This document shows, piece after piece, positions 1-8,764 of a stretch of DNA of 64,000 nt. Origin of the DNA: Bacteriovoracia bacterium (GTDB lineage Bacteria > Bdellovibrionota > Bacteriovoracia > Bacteriovoracales > Bacteriovoracaceae). The position numbers and the translations under genes are program-made. Within the stretch, counting starts at the first letter, position 1; each line of letters starts with the position of its first letter. The stretch is from the NCBI GenBank assembly GCA_030431635.1, contig JAUIIL010000012.1:1-64000 (forward strand), given 5' to 3'. Below the pieces are notes generated by a model. The model searched no databases. It worked only from the letters and a program-made list of their open reading frames with translations, and had not been told where the DNA came from.

Positions 1-2
1 AG

Positions 3-146
3 AAACATAAGGTAGACTTTAAAATACATGTTTACCCCAAAACCTTGCACGGCTTTCACAATAATTCGACGCCGCGATACAATAAAGAGGCGGCTCAGCT
101 TGCATGGGATCGGACCATTAAGCTTTTCAAAGAAACACTTAAGTAG
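3..146 (+). CDS. Dienelactone hydrolase family protein, C-terminal end (5' part outside window)
   Basis: An open frame enters from the left edge and ends at the TAG at 144-146, giving 47 residues. The stretch VYPKTLHGF followed by NNSTPRYNKEAAQLAW is the usual C-terminus of dienelactone hydrolase family alpha/beta hydrolases. The His of the HGF motif is the catalytic histidine in that family. The nucleophile and acid residues lie outside the window, so the substrate cannot be judged. A hairpin follows the stop codon. Confidence 0.75.
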   Translation, partial: KHKVDFKIHVYPKTLHGFHNNSTPRYNKEAAQLAWDRTIKLFKETLK

Positions 147-179
147 ATTTACAACAAATTTAACTCCGCAAAATCGAAT

Positions 180-199
180 GGGGCTGATTTCTCAGCCCC
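180..199. terminator. Hairpin between convergent genes, possible bidirectional terminator
   Basis: GGGGCTGA and TCAGCCCC form a perfect 8-bp stem with a 4-nt loop. It lies between the hydrolase stop codon and the 3' end of the opposing secreted-protein gene, where a shared terminator is expected. On the minus strand it is followed by an ATTCGATTTT stretch. On the plus strand there is no clear T-run, so activity in that direction is uncertain. Confidence 0.45.
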
Positions 200-207
200 G
201 CTCCTGA

Positions 208-1233
208 TTACATCATAGGTGTCGATTTAGGCACGAAGTATTGATCAAAGTCTGATTCAGGCTCTTCTGAAACGTCATCTGTTCTGCGAACAGTCCTTGA
301 TTCTGGGTCGTATACGAAGTTTGCTCCATCATTGATCACATCTCGAATGATGATGTCACCATTACACCCGTTCTGTCGACAATGCTCGTCCACATCTCTG
401 AGTACCTCGTCAAAGTCAGGCTCTCCATCGGCAAGAAAACCAGTTCGACCGTTTTCGTCGATGATAAACGATCCGTCCATACCGGGTTTATCGATAACTG
501 TTTTTGTTGAGCCATCGGGATAGGTGTATTCATTCTGAGTGGATCCAGCACCATTTTCTAGAGTTTTTCGATCGACCCATCCGCTGCGCGGAAACTCACC
601 TGATTCTTCGAGGATCTGGGCATCGTGAAGGTTAGAGCTTGTATCCGTACTTCCGAGCTCAGTCTTTTGATGTGAATTTGTTCCAGATGTCTTTTTCGAA
701 GTACCATCTTGAGTGGCTTGTTTTTTCGAAGAGTCCTTCTTGCTTGATTGCTTTTTAGAACCACCTTTTTTTGAAGGATTTTTCTTGTCTACGTTTCTTC
801 GAGGTGCTTGTACCTTAATATTTCGACGGTCGTTTTTAGATCCGTTTTTTTTGTCACGTAATCTGTCGCGGAGCCTATTAAATACATTTCGCTTGCGATC
901 TTTTTTGCTTTCGTCGGATTTTGCATTCTGGTTTTTGTCGGTCTTGCTATCCTTTTTAGTATTAGATTTTCTATCGGACGTGCTGTCTTTGTCCCGGTCC
1001 TTTTTAGTATTAGATTTTCTATCGGACGTGCTGTCTTTGTCCCGGTCCTTTTTGTCGGCATTGGACTTTTTGCTGCCTTTTTTTGAGCTCGATGAGCTTT
1101 TTGTGCTTTTCGAGCCTCCGCTTACAGCCTTTTTTGTTTTCGCTTCGGCGGTATCGAGCATTGAAACATTCAAAAAGCCAATTGTACAAAATAGACTAAC
1201 AAGTAAAATTAAATATTGTCTTTTAAAAATCAT
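208..1233 (-). CDS. Secreted Lys/Ser/Asp-rich low-complexity protein
   Basis: 341 residues with no family recognised. Residues 1-31 are a Sec-type signal peptide (basic start, hydrophobic core, TAEA just before the mature part). Residues 32-190 are extremely rich in Lys, Ser, Asp and Arg and include two identical 16-residue units around KKDRDKDSTSDRKSN. The last ~130 residues look folded and acidic, with YPDGSTKTVIDKPG, NGRTGFLADGEPDFDEV and a Cys pair in CRQNGCNGD. This suggests a basic, disordered linker that could bind nucleic acid or wall polymers, carrying a small C-terminal domain; that is inference. A long opposite-strand frame here is a composition shadow. Confidence 0.7.
   Translation of the reverse strand: MIFKRQYLILLVSLFCTIGFLNVSMLDTAEAKTKKAVSGGSKSTKSSSSSKKGSKKSNADKKDRDKDSTSDRKSNTKKDRDKDSTSDRKSNTKKDSKTDKNQNAKSDESKKDRKRNVFNRLRDRLRDKKNGSKNDRRNIKVQAPRRNVDKKNPSKKGGSKKQSSKKDSSKKQATQDGTSKKTSGTNSHQKTELGSTDTSSNLHDAQILEESGEFPRSGWVDRKTLENGAGSTQNEYTYPDGSTKTVIDKPGMDGSFIIDENGRTGFLADGEPDFDEVLRDVDEHCRQNGCNGDIIIRDVINDGANFVYDPESRTVRRTDDVSEEPESDFDQYFVPKSTPMM
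951..1046. repeat. Two perfect tandem 48-bp repeats inside the secreted-protein gene
   Basis: Units 951-998 and 999-1046 are identical and a third, partial unit starts at 1047. The length is a multiple of three, so copy-number change would lengthen or shorten the basic linker by 16 residues without breaking the frame. Confidence 0.9.
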
Positions 1234-1440
1234 AAACCCTCCCAGATTTTTTCCGGAGACTGATCTCCCAAGACCTTTCTGTCAAAAAATACTCAGGTGC
1301 GCCATCCAATCAGCGTACGTGAATACGGACAATTTTTAGAGAGGTCTGTAAAAAATGATTTGTGTTAAATATCCGGAGTTTGAGAACATTATTGATTAGA
1401 CCTGTAGACTTTTGCCGCCTTCTCTTTTACTTTATTGTTT

Positions 1441-2274
1441 ATGAGTAATATAGATTTGCGCCCACTATTTAAACAAGCCGATGATTTTTCAGACTTCGTA
1501 AAGAGATTCCTTAACGAACTTAAATCTTTGGATAGCAAATATTCACTACGATGGCTTTCGGGGCGATTGGGTTATAAAAATCCCTCCATACTTTCAGATG
1601 TGGTCAACCGAAAGGTTATGGCAAGCCAAGATTTCTACGAACGTCTTTTACTTTATCTACAACTCAATGGCTTGGAGAAGCAGGCTTTCAATAATTTGTT
1701 TTTGCAAGATAAAGTGAAGTCCCAAGAACTCAAGGGTAAACTTCAGGGTGAAAATAAACTAATATTTGAGTACTGGGACTACGGTGACTTTGTAATTAAG
1801 CCCGTGACAACCAAAGACTTACTCGTTCGCACATATTTTGAGTCAGATACTTCAATACAGGGGGCCGTTGAGTGTTTTAGTCCCTATTTCAACAAAAATG
1901 AAGTTTTGGCCATTATCGAGAAACTCCTTCAAGTGGGAGAACTCGTTCAATCTGAAAATGGTGAAGTGGCGGCAGGGAAGAGCTCAAAGGTCAACAATAC
2001 TCAGAAGGATACGGCTGATATTGTTGATTTTATAAGTGATCGCCTCAAAGAAAATAAATTTGATGGTGATATTCATTCACTGAATCTTTGGGTCGACGAG
2101 GATCAAATCAAAGAGATTAATCAAGCAATGATCGACACTCTTGAAAAGATAATCGTCAAAGCCATAGATTCAAAAAAAGAAGTTTCTCCTGATTTTCCAA
2201 CAAAATCCAAGCGCCGGAGTCTAATAAGTATTCTGACGGCGATTCCGGTTATTGGTCATCAGAAAGTCGAGTAG
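1441..2274 (+). CDS. TIGR02147 family protein
   Basis: About 277 residues from the ATG at 1441; a TTG two codons upstream is a weaker alternative. The N-terminal SLRWLSGRLGYKNPSILSDV followed by a YLQLNGLEKQAFNNL-type segment matches the N-terminal region of the TIGR02147 family (DUF4423-like). This family is expanded in Bdellovibrio and Fibrobacter and is thought to be regulatory. The helical start resembles an HTH. The middle (EYWDYGDFVIKPV) is the family's typical hinge. The target is unknown. It overlaps the 3' end of the convergent membrane-protein gene by 16 bp. Confidence 0.7.
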   Translation: MSNIDLRPLFKQADDFSDFVKRFLNELKSLDSKYSLRWLSGRLGYKNPSILSDVVNRKVMASQDFYERLLLYLQLNGLEKQAFNNLFLQDKVKSQELKGKLQGENKLIFEYWDYGDFVIKPVTTKDLLVRTYFESDTSIQGAVECFSPYFNKNEVLAIIEKLLQVGELVQSENGEVAAGKSSKVNNTQKDTADIVDFISDRLKENKFDGDIHSLNLWVDEDQIKEINQAMIDTLEKIIVKAIDSKKEVSPDFPTKSKRRSLISILTAIPVIGHQKVE

Positions 2275-2831
2275 ATCGAAAGTTCATGGAAGAGCATCAC
2301 TAGAGGCGCAATAAAGCTTAAATACATCCAGCGAGGCCAGGGTTTTATGGCCAAGGGGAGTATTAGAACCAAAAGACTAAGCTTTGTTGGGCCCATTTCG
2401 ATCCAAAGAAGATTTTCTCCCATGGAAAGGCTGTCTAAGGGAGCGAGTATGGCTAAGAGAACTATCACTTTCCCTACTCTAGTGCTTTTGAATGCGAAGA
2501 GTTTTCCGCGAAAAAGAAAAAAGAATAGTACTGTCGATTGGAATAGGCAAAGGCCAAGAAGGTAATTCGAATACCAGGTAATCTCAGCGAAATAGTGTCC
2601 GTAGAAAGTGAACCCCAAAAAAAGATAGGTACAGGCGACCTTGGTAATGAATAATTTGCCTGACAGCGAACTCTTTGGCTTGAAAAGCAGATTATAAACG
2701 ATTGTTCCGATGAACCCTAATAAAAGTAGGAGTATGATTAGGTGGTTATTGTCGATAAACGAGCGAAAGGTCCCATTGTAAACTTCACTTGAAAACATGA
2801 TGAAGTCAGAAATAGAAAAGTTCTCGATCAA
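2259..2831 (-). CDS. Small polytopic membrane protein, DUF6064-like
   Basis: 190 residues with about six hydrophobic segments, for example at residues 30-48, 66-80, 90-108 and 122-135. The order of segments and the pattern KVACTYLFLGFTFYGHYFAE, then SMGENLLWIEMGPTKLS, resembles DUF6064 membrane proteins, whose function is unknown. Its ATG overlaps the stop of the upstream aldo/keto reductase by 4 bp, so the two are very likely co-translated. No catalytic motif is visible. Confidence 0.6.
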   Translation of the reverse strand: MIENFSISDFIMFSSEVYNGTFRSFIDNNHLIILLLLLGFIGTIVYNLLFKPKSSLSGKLFITKVACTYLFLGFTFYGHYFAEITWYSNYLLGLCLFQSTVLFFFLFRGKLFAFKSTRVGKVIVLLAILAPLDSLSMGENLLWIEMGPTKLSLLVLILPLAIKPWPRWMYLSFIAPLVMLFHELSIYSTF

Positions 2832-3808
2832 GAGAACCCCTTGGATAAAGCTTTGCGTAGTTCTGGTGAGAAAAAATCACCTTCGAGAGCTTTCATGTTT
2901 TCTACCATGTGTTGGACCTTTGATGTTGCCGGAATGGCGAGAGTCACTGTAGGGTGAGAAATAATCCATTTTAAAAACAATTCGGCCCAGCTCTTGATGC
3001 CGGCTTCTGTGGCGATGGCTGGGAGTTTCTTAGATTTAAAGTTACTCATGAGGTTTCCACCGTCATAGGGACGGTTGGCGATAACGGCGATTCCTCGATC
3101 CTTTGCTACTTTTAAAAGGCGGCTCTCGGCTTCACGATGAGTAATATTATAGGTCAGCTGCACAAAATCCAATGAATGGGATTTCATAATAGCTTCTAGT
3201 TCTTCGTGTCTTCTTCCATGGGAGGTTGTAATGCCGAGGTATTTAATTTCTCCCTCCGATTTCAGTCGCTGCAAATACTTTAAGTGATCCTGCCAGTTGA
3301 GGAGATTGTGGATTTGCATCAAATCTGCTTTTTTGACTCCCCAAAGGTTTTTGATTTCTTGATATTGCTTTGGACCTTCATCCGTTGATTGTGTCCAAAT
3401 TTTATCCGCCACAAAAAGCTTTTTAGGATAAGCGAGTTTGTCTAGGCTATATCCGAGGACTGATTGGGCGGAGCCATACATCGGAGACGAGTCGATGAGT
3501 TCTCCTCCCAGCTCAAAAAACTTTTTCAGGACTTGTGTTCTTTGGTCTCTGAGTTCTGTATTTGAGCCTACGTTAAAGGTAATCCACGTTCCCATACCTA
3601 TGGCACTTATTTTCGAGCCACTCGAAGGTATGGTTTTGGATAAGAGCTTTTTTTGTGGTGTCGCGCTTTTCTGTTTAGCCTTTTGTTGAGCACCAGAATT
3701 CTTTTCTCGGGCTAGAATGCTTTGGGGCAGGCAGAGAAGGCCCGAGTAAAGCCCCAGTTTTTTAATTAGAGTTCTGCGATTAATTTTTGAACGATCCATA
3801 TAATTCAT
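2828..3808 (-). CDS. Tat-exported aldo/keto reductase
   Basis: 326 residues. The N-terminus has NRRTLIKKLG followed by a hydrophobic stretch, a twin-arginine signal, so the enzyme is probably exported folded with its NADP cofactor. The AKR catalytic tetrad is visible: Asp and Tyr in GGELIDSSPMYGSAQ, Lys in LFVADKIWT and His in DLMQIHNLLNW. The C-terminal IPATSKVQHMVENMKAL is the usual cofactor phosphate-binding segment. The substrate is unknown. A second ATG three codons in (MDRSK) could be the start. It forms an operon with the DUF6064-like gene. Confidence 0.85.
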   Translation of the reverse strand: MNYMDRSKINRRTLIKKLGLYSGLLCLPQSILAREKNSGAQQKAKQKSATPQKKLLSKTIPSSGSKISAIGMGTWITFNVGSNTELRDQRTQVLKKFFELGGELIDSSPMYGSAQSVLGYSLDKLAYPKKLFVADKIWTQSTDEGPKQYQEIKNLWGVKKADLMQIHNLLNWQDHLKYLQRLKSEGEIKYLGITTSHGRRHEELEAIMKSHSLDFVQLTYNITHREAESRLLKVAKDRGIAVIANRPYDGGNLMSNFKSKKLPAIATEAGIKSWAELFLKWIISHPTVTLAIPATSKVQHMVENMKALEGDFFSPELRKALSKGFS

Positions 3809-3906
3809 AGATTGATATTAGCTTCTTTGCCGAACCCTCTTCAAGTAGTGAACAGTATTTTTTTGTCTTCATGAAGGCCCGTATTAGTGAAGTTGCATGC
3901 CAGTAG

Positions 3907-4833
3907 TCAGTAAAGCTTTTTGTATTCAATTTGAGAGAATTCTGTTTTGAGTGCCGGCTCTATATCGACAAGGTGACTGGAGCCGTACACGACAAGAACT
4001 CGATCAAACTGCGAAAACATTTCAGTTATGGTCTCTACAAGGTTTTGATCTCTAATGAGTGTTATTTTGTTTGAGATTTTTTGCGAATAGGTCGCGTTGG
4101 CTCCACCATGAGGGGCAGCATCATTATTTTTTATATCATAGAAACTTTTCGGTGAAGGCATCTTCTGGGCGTACCAGCTCTTGAACTGTTCAAAATCAAA
4201 ATTACTTTCAGCGCCGATTTTAGTCTTGAACTTTTCGATGAGTTCGGAAGCAAGTTTTGGGAACGTTTTTTTTGAGAAGGTTCCTTGGCGAATTAACTGG
4301 GGGATTTTACGAATCAGGTAAAAGCTGAGCAGGTCTTCCGTTGTAAAACCAGTAGCAAGAAGACGCCTGTGAATGAATTCGTCCGTAGGTTCGCCGGTAA
4401 TATAGTGGCTTTTGTTTTTTTGCGCCTGATTGATCGTAAAAGTGGATTCTCCACATTTTTTGTACTGAGTTTCAATACAAGATTCCGCGTGTTTTAGAAT
4501 TGATTGAGGCGAAAGTTCTTTGCCCGTATTAATGCCCTCAACGATTGAAACTTCGGGCTGGTAGTCAGAAAATACCTTTTTTATTGTTTTAAGAGTTGGA
4601 TGTTCAAGAAGGTTAGGGTATTCGACAGATGAGAGGTGGCGAGAAGCGATAAAGTAGAGCTCTTTGTTACCTTTTTTGTAGATTGCAAGGTAGGGGTTTT
4701 TCTTGTGTTTTTTCTTTTCAAGTTCAAACGTGTAGGAAAGTACCTTTTCGGGGTCGAGGTGAACCTGAGTTTTGCTCTTTGAAATACAGCTGATCACGCT
4801 AAATAGACTTATTAATAAAAGTAAAAATCTCAT
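3907..4833 (-). CDS. TraB/GumN-like predicted lipoprotein
   Basis: The ATG at 4833 has GGAGG 8 bp upstream and is preferred over an ATG six codons earlier. The product has 308 residues. A lipoprotein signal ends in SVISC. Two spaced motifs recall the TraB/GumN (Tiki-like) family: an early IASRHLSS followed by VSIVEG, and a late LVVYGSSHLVDIEPAL. The metal or active-site role of these His residues is inferred from the family. It would sit on the periplasmic side of a membrane. No operon partner is evident. Confidence 0.55.
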   Translation of the reverse strand: MRFLLLLISLFSVISCISKSKTQVHLDPEKVLSYTFELEKKKHKKNPYLAIYKKGNKELYFIASRHLSSVEYPNLLEHPTLKTIKKVFSDYQPEVSIVEGINTGKELSPQSILKHAESCIETQYKKCGESTFTINQAQKNKSHYITGEPTDEFIHRRLLATGFTTEDLLSFYLIRKIPQLIRQGTFSKKTFPKLASELIEKFKTKIGAESNFDFEQFKSWYAQKMPSPKSFYDIKNNDAAPHGGANATYSQKISNKITLIRDQNLVETITEMFSQFDRVLVVYGSSHLVDIEPALKTEFSQIEYKKLY

Positions 4834-4934
4834 CGCTCCTCCAATTCGCATGCAGAAATTAATAGTTCTGACCGCTTTTCTGCAAGCTTGCCCGGTTCTA
4901 TTTACATTTCATTTGTATTTGGTGTTTGAGTTAA

Positions 4935-5543
4935 TTACCTTTCGTAGAACTCTCTAGGGAAAGCCTCGCGCTCTTTGTGATTTTCCATGTAATCGGCGAG
5001 ATTTTTTTGTTTAATGGAGTCGCCCATGGAAATCCAGTTCAAAACATAGGTCATTGAAATATCAGCTAATGTAAACTTGTTGCCAACTAGAAACTCTCTC
5101 GTATCAATCTCATCACTTAGTACTTCCAATTTTCGACCGATATTTACCATAGCTCTTTCAACTTCTTTGGGGTTTTTAAGGTTATCTGGATAAATAAAGC
5201 GATTGTAGAAAGAGCTTTGCTGCTGGGGTTCAAGTGTTGAGTTGGAGTAAAAACACCACTGGTCACATAGTGCTCGTTCCTGAGTGCCCTCTCTCGGAAG
5301 AAGGTCAGTGCCAGGGTGCTTTTGACAGAGGTATTGCATAATAGCTAAAGATTCATTGAGGACGAAATCACCGTCTTTCATTGCAGGTACGAGCTTAAAG
5401 GGATGAACCTTTTGGTAGTTTTCATCACCAAAGCTGCCATCTTTAAAATCAACATTAACTTCTTTATAGTCGATTCCCAACTCTCGAGCTGTCCAAAGAC
5501 ATTTTGTCCACCGAGTAGGGCCATTCCCGTAAATTTCAATCAT
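4935..5543 (-). CDS. Glutathione S-transferase family protein
   Basis: 202 residues from the ATG at 5543; the frame also continues 19 codons upstream but conserved sequence begins at MIEIYGNGPTRWTK. The N-terminal thioredoxin-like half carries the cis-Pro segment KLVPAMKDG and the glutathione-binding LNESLAIMQYL. The C-terminal helical half has FLVGNKFTLADISMTYVL, the conserved N-capping box Asp of GSTs. It is probably a cytosolic conjugation or detoxification enzyme. The substrate cannot be told. Confidence 0.85.
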   Translation of the reverse strand: MIEIYGNGPTRWTKCLWTARELGIDYKEVNVDFKDGSFGDENYQKVHPFKLVPAMKDGDFVLNESLAIMQYLCQKHPGTDLLPREGTQERALCDQWCFYSNSTLEPQQQSSFYNRFIYPDNLKNPKEVERAMVNIGRKLEVLSDEIDTREFLVGNKFTLADISMTYVLNWISMGDSIKQKNLADYMENHKEREAFPREFYER

Positions 5544-5670
5544 AATAGTCTCGATCCTTTTTGTTTGAGGACCATATTCAAATCTATTTGGAAAGTCCAC
5601 ATTGATGAGGGGCTTGGAAAAAACAAATCAAAAGTGGTGAAGTGACAACAAACAGAATTATGGCTTTGAT

Positions 5671-6162
5671 TTGGTGGACCTAGACACCGCCAGCGCGGAA
5701 AATGTGCTCAATCTTCATTTCTCAATGGAATCATACACTTACATTACTTCAGAGTCTATATCTGCTGATGTTCTCAGGCAAAAATATCTCGAAAATCGCC
5801 TCTCTATGAGGGATATTGCCAAGGAATTTATGTGCTCAAAAACCCAGGTCAGAAACCTACTTTTAAAGCACGAAATCCCCCTCAGAGAGCCTTCAAAATA
5901 TCACAAAGACCATTCTCGATCCTTTGGAAAACGCCAGGTCAATGGCGAAGCCGTGGACCACAAGAAAGAACTACGCATCATTGAAACCATAAAAGGGATG
6001 CGTGAAGAGGGGATGACAGCCAGAGCTATCGCCCGCACACTCGACACTATGAAAATCCCCACCAAGAAACAGGGGAAGGGGTGGCATCACCACATGGTCA
6101 TAACTATTTTAAAGCGAGAAGGGTTTTACGAAACCAAATGTAAACCAGGGAGGAAGAAATGA
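5671..6162 (+). CDS. Recombinase-like DNA-binding protein
   Basis: Up to 163 residues; the start may be TTG/GTG at 5671-5676 or the ATG at 5725, with no clear ribosome-binding site for either. Residues 45-75 form an HTH (SMRDIAKEFMCSKTQVRNLL). Residues 115-155 (ARAIARTLDTMKIPTKKQG, then WHHHMVITILKREG) resemble the DNA-binding recombinase domain of large serine recombinases, but no catalytic resolvase domain is present. It could be a regulator or the remnant of a mobile element next to the mer block. Confidence 0.5.
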   Translation: MVDLDTASAENVLNLHFSMESYTYITSESISADVLRQKYLENRLSMRDIAKEFMCSKTQVRNLLLKHEIPLREPSKYHKDHSRSFGKRQVNGEAVDHKKELRIIETIKGMREEGMTARAIARTLDTMKIPTKKQGKGWHHHMVITILKREGFYETKCKPGRKK

Positions 6163-6332
6163 ATACCATCGTCAACCTAATCATCACCGCACTATTTTTG
6201 CTTGGGTCGGGATATGCAGCTAAAGAACTACTTTTTACTGTAGAGAGGGCAGCTATCAAACGAATCGACAAAGGTTTATCAAAATCAGAGCCTTTTGCCC
6301 AAAAATTGACGGGAAAGAAACTAAATTTCTAA
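6159..6332 (+). CDS. Small membrane-anchored protein, 57 aa
   Basis: The ATG at 6159 overlaps the stop of the preceding gene (ATGA) and has GGGAGG at the right distance, so translation is well supported. Residues 3-22 form one hydrophobic segment (NLIITALFLLGSGYA). The rest is basic and ends in TGKKLNF. The function is unknown; coupling suggests it works with the recombinase-like protein. Its end overlaps the 3' end of merA on the other strand by 4 bp. Confidence 0.5.
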   Translation: MNTIVNLIITALFLLGSGYAAKELLFTVERAAIKRIDKGLSKSEPFAQKLTGKKLNF

Positions 6333-7753
6333 CTTGCGCAGCAGCTTAAAGTTTTTACGTCTTTATCAAAAGTTTGAGCTGCAAGTTTCACAGCTTCTCC
6401 AAGTGTAAGATATGGATGCATCATAGCCGCCACTTCAGAAACGGGAATTTTGTATTTTATCATTAGACTTATTTCCATAATCAACTCAGAACCTTCAGGC
6501 GCGACAATTCTTGCCCCTATCAATTGATCCGTTCCAGTTTTTCGAAGTAATTTCACAAATCCTCTTGTGTCTCTCGCTGCTATAGCTCGGGGCACATTAT
6601 CCAAAGTGAGTTTTGAAACATCGTACTCAATGCCTGCTGCCTTTGCTTCGGCTTCACTAAGCCCTACACCAGAGACTTGTGGGTCAGAAAAAATAACCCA
6701 AGGAACAGTGTTGTAATCTGTTTCCCTCTTGTTTCCATTGCAAGCATTTTCTGCTGCCAGGTTTCCCTCGTAGGCTGCGACATAAACTAGGGCTGGGCTA
6801 CTCAGAACATCTCCGGCAGCATAAATATTGTCTTGGGTTGTTTGATTGAATTCATTTACTTTGATAGAGCCATTTTTATTAATTTCCAGTCCTGCTAAAT
6901 CTAAATTTAAAGAATTTGTATTAGGTGATCTGCCTGTGGCAACCACAACTTCATCAACTCTAAGATCAGACATCTCGCCTTTTCGATTGATTTTGATAAG
7001 TTTTTCTTTACCTTCAGTTGAAACAGCTTCTACGGTCGATTGATTCATAACTTCAATTCCTTCTGCCTTAAAGCTTTCAGTCATGTATTGGGAAACGTCT
7101 TGATCTTGGTTAAAAAGAATTTCGCTTCGTTGAATAACTGTAACCTTTGTTCCGAGCCTGTGAAATAGTTGAGCAACTTCAAGAGCAACATAGCCGCCCC
7201 CTAAAACTGCCATTGAGCTGGGGAGTTCTTTCAATTCGAAAGCGGTTGTGCTGGTAAGGTATCCACTTTCTCTAAGGCCTTTGATTCGAGGGATAAAGGG
7301 CTTGCTTCCTGTCGTAACAATAATTTTGTCACTGGTAACTTTCTTTCCTGCAACTTCAAGAGTGTGATTGTCTATAAATTTTGCTTCACCTTCGATCAGT
7401 GAAATGTTCTCGTTTGATTCTAAAACAGAGTAATACTTAGCTCCACGCAGCTCCTCGACTAAAGAGTCTTTTTCCATCATCAATTTCTGGAAGTTAACGA
7501 CCGGGCTTCCCATTTCAATTCCTGAAAACCCACTATATTCTCCACGGTGCTTGGTTTCTGCTGCCCGAATTAATGTTTTTGAAGGAACACATCCTACGTT
7601 GACACACGTACCTCCGAGAGTTCCTTTTTCAATTATTCCAACTTTTTTGTCAAACTCAGTCGCCTTTATGGCTCCGGCAAAAGCGGCAGAACCACTTCCT
7701 ATAAATAAAACGTCATAATCGTAATTTGATTGGTCTTTACTGCAACAATCCAT
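6329..7753 (-). CDS. merA: Mercuric reductase MerA
   Basis: 474 residues, a flavin-dependent NADPH:Hg(II) oxidoreductase of the cytoplasm that reduces Hg2+ to volatile Hg0. The FAD-binding GSGSAAFAGA is at residues 19-28 and the redox-active disulfide is GGTCVNVGCVPSK (Cys50/Cys55). The C-terminal vicinal Cys pair (SCCAS, residues 471-472) that hands Hg to the active site is present. The N-terminal HMA metallochaperone domain of many MerA proteins is absent; instead the protein starts MDCCSK, a second Cys pair of unknown role. It is the last gene of the merTBPA operon. Confidence 0.95.
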   Translation of the reverse strand: MDCCSKDQSNYDYDVLFIGSGSAAFAGAIKATEFDKKVGIIEKGTLGGTCVNVGCVPSKTLIRAAETKHRGEYSGFSGIEMGSPVVNFQKLMMEKDSLVEELRGAKYYSVLESNENISLIEGEAKFIDNHTLEVAGKKVTSDKIIVTTGSKPFIPRIKGLRESGYLTSTTAFELKELPSSMAVLGGGYVALEVAQLFHRLGTKVTVIQRSEILFNQDQDVSQYMTESFKAEGIEVMNQSTVEAVSTEGKEKLIKINRKGEMSDLRVDEVVVATGRSPNTNSLNLDLAGLEINKNGSIKVNEFNQTTQDNIYAAGDVLSSPALVYVAAYEGNLAAENACNGNKRETDYNTVPWVIFSDPQVSGVGLSEAEAKAAGIEYDVSKLTLDNVPRAIAARDTRGFVKLLRKTGTDQLIGARIVAPEGSELIMEISLMIKYKIPVSEVAAMMHPYLTLGEAVKLAAQTFDKDVKTLSCCAS

Positions 7754-7761
7754 TTAGAACC

Positions 7762-8091
7762 TCACCCTTTTTTCTCGGAGCAAATTCTTTCAGTGGCTTT
7801 GTAGCCAACTGAGTTAATTTTTCCTTTAATAGCTTTTGAATCAACTAGAGATGGCTCATAGCTAACCTTGGCACTGCCTTCATCCGAAGATGCTTCAACA
7901 TTTAAAATGCCTTCAAGTTTGTTCACCGAGGCCTTAAGGGTTGTGCTACAAGTTACACAAGTCATTCCTTCAACTTTAAAACAAGCTGTTTTTGAGCTTG
8001 CACTGGACTTTACAGGGGATGGTGATTTACCAGCAGTACATCCTGCAATTGAAAAACTCGAAAAAACTAAGAAAATTACCAGAGACCTCAC
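7762..8091 (-). CDS. merP: MerP-like mercury-binding lipoprotein
   Basis: 109 residues. The signal sequence ends with SIAGC, a lipobox, so this MerP is predicted to be lipid-anchored rather than soluble. The HMA fold begins at about residue 36 and carries the metal site GMTCVTC. It then follows the family to VGYKATERIC. It would pass Hg2+ to MerT at the inner membrane. It overlaps merB by 4 bp. Confidence 0.85.
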   Translation of the reverse strand: MRSLVIFLVFSSFSIAGCTAGKSPSPVKSSASSKTACFKVEGMTCVTCSTTLKASVNKLEGILNVEASSDEGSAKVSYEPSLVDSKAIKGKINSVGYKATERICSEKKG

Positions 8092-8753
8092 TGGGTACCT
8101 CCTTTATCAACGTCTAATACTAAACCTAATTTTAAACTATTCTTCTTTTTTCCAATTAAGAATCCCTCTTCCAAACTGATCGAGAAGGTGTTTGGCTGAT
8201 TAATTTGCCATTTCTCAAAGGCTTCTTCGGAGCTGAAAAAATGGATAAAATGGCAAAATTTGTTTATTACATTTTCTTCCAAAGAATCTGGGATTAGAAA
8301 CGATAAAACTGTTTTCTGTGGAGAAAATGATTTTATCCCCTCAGGCGATACTGTTAGCTCGATTTTTTTACCCGATATTGGACAAACAGATTCAATGCGG
8401 GCCTCTTTTCCAATTATTTCCGGAAGAAAAAGAGTATCCCAAGCACACCATGCATTCATCTCTTTTCCATCGACAATAAATTTGTGAGGAGTATCCATTG
8501 CAACAGTTAGCCCCCAAAAACCGACAATATTTTTGCTCTCATCTTTATATATTCCAGTAAAGCTCTCTAAAATTTCTTCAATCAGATTTGGGGGTAAATC
8601 CATTTTCTGAGATAATTTTTTTGGATTTACGAAAATTCCTTCAGCCAACCCTTTGTATATACCCACAGCAACCCTTTGGGATTGTTTCCCCAGTTTGGGG
8701 ATACATGGTTTTAAGCCCTCAATTACCTTATCCACTCGATTTTGATTATCCAT
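8088..8753 (-). CDS. merB: Organomercurial lyase MerB
   Basis: 221 residues from the ATG at 8753, which has AGAGG upstream; an in-frame ATG 11 codons earlier would overlap merT. It protonolyses C-Hg bonds. The catalytic residues are visible: Cys103 and Asp106 in NAWCAWDTLFLP and Cys167 in NKFCHFIHFF, matching Cys96, Asp99 and Cys159 of the R831b enzyme. The N-terminal winged-helix segment (KKLSQKMDLPPNLIEEIL) is also typical. Its position between merT and merP is unusual, since merB normally lies after merA. Confidence 0.93.
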   Translation of the reverse strand: MDNQNRVDKVIEGLKPCIPKLGKQSQRVAVGIYKGLAEGIFVNPKKLSQKMDLPPNLIEEILESFTGIYKDESKNIVGFWGLTVAMDTPHKFIVDGKEMNAWCAWDTLFLPEIIGKEARIESVCPISGKKIELTVSPEGIKSFSPQKTVLSFLIPDSLEENVINKFCHFIHFFSSEEAFEKWQINQPNTFSISLEEGFLIGKKKNSLKLGLVLDVDKGGTQ

Positions 8754-8764
8754 TAGAACCTCTT

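Noticed and set aside
713-1339. 208-codon plus-strand frame rich in Phe/Leu/Ser
   Set aside because: It is the antisense of the Lys/Ser/Asp-rich secreted protein; the composition is a direct shadow and there is no ribosome-binding site.
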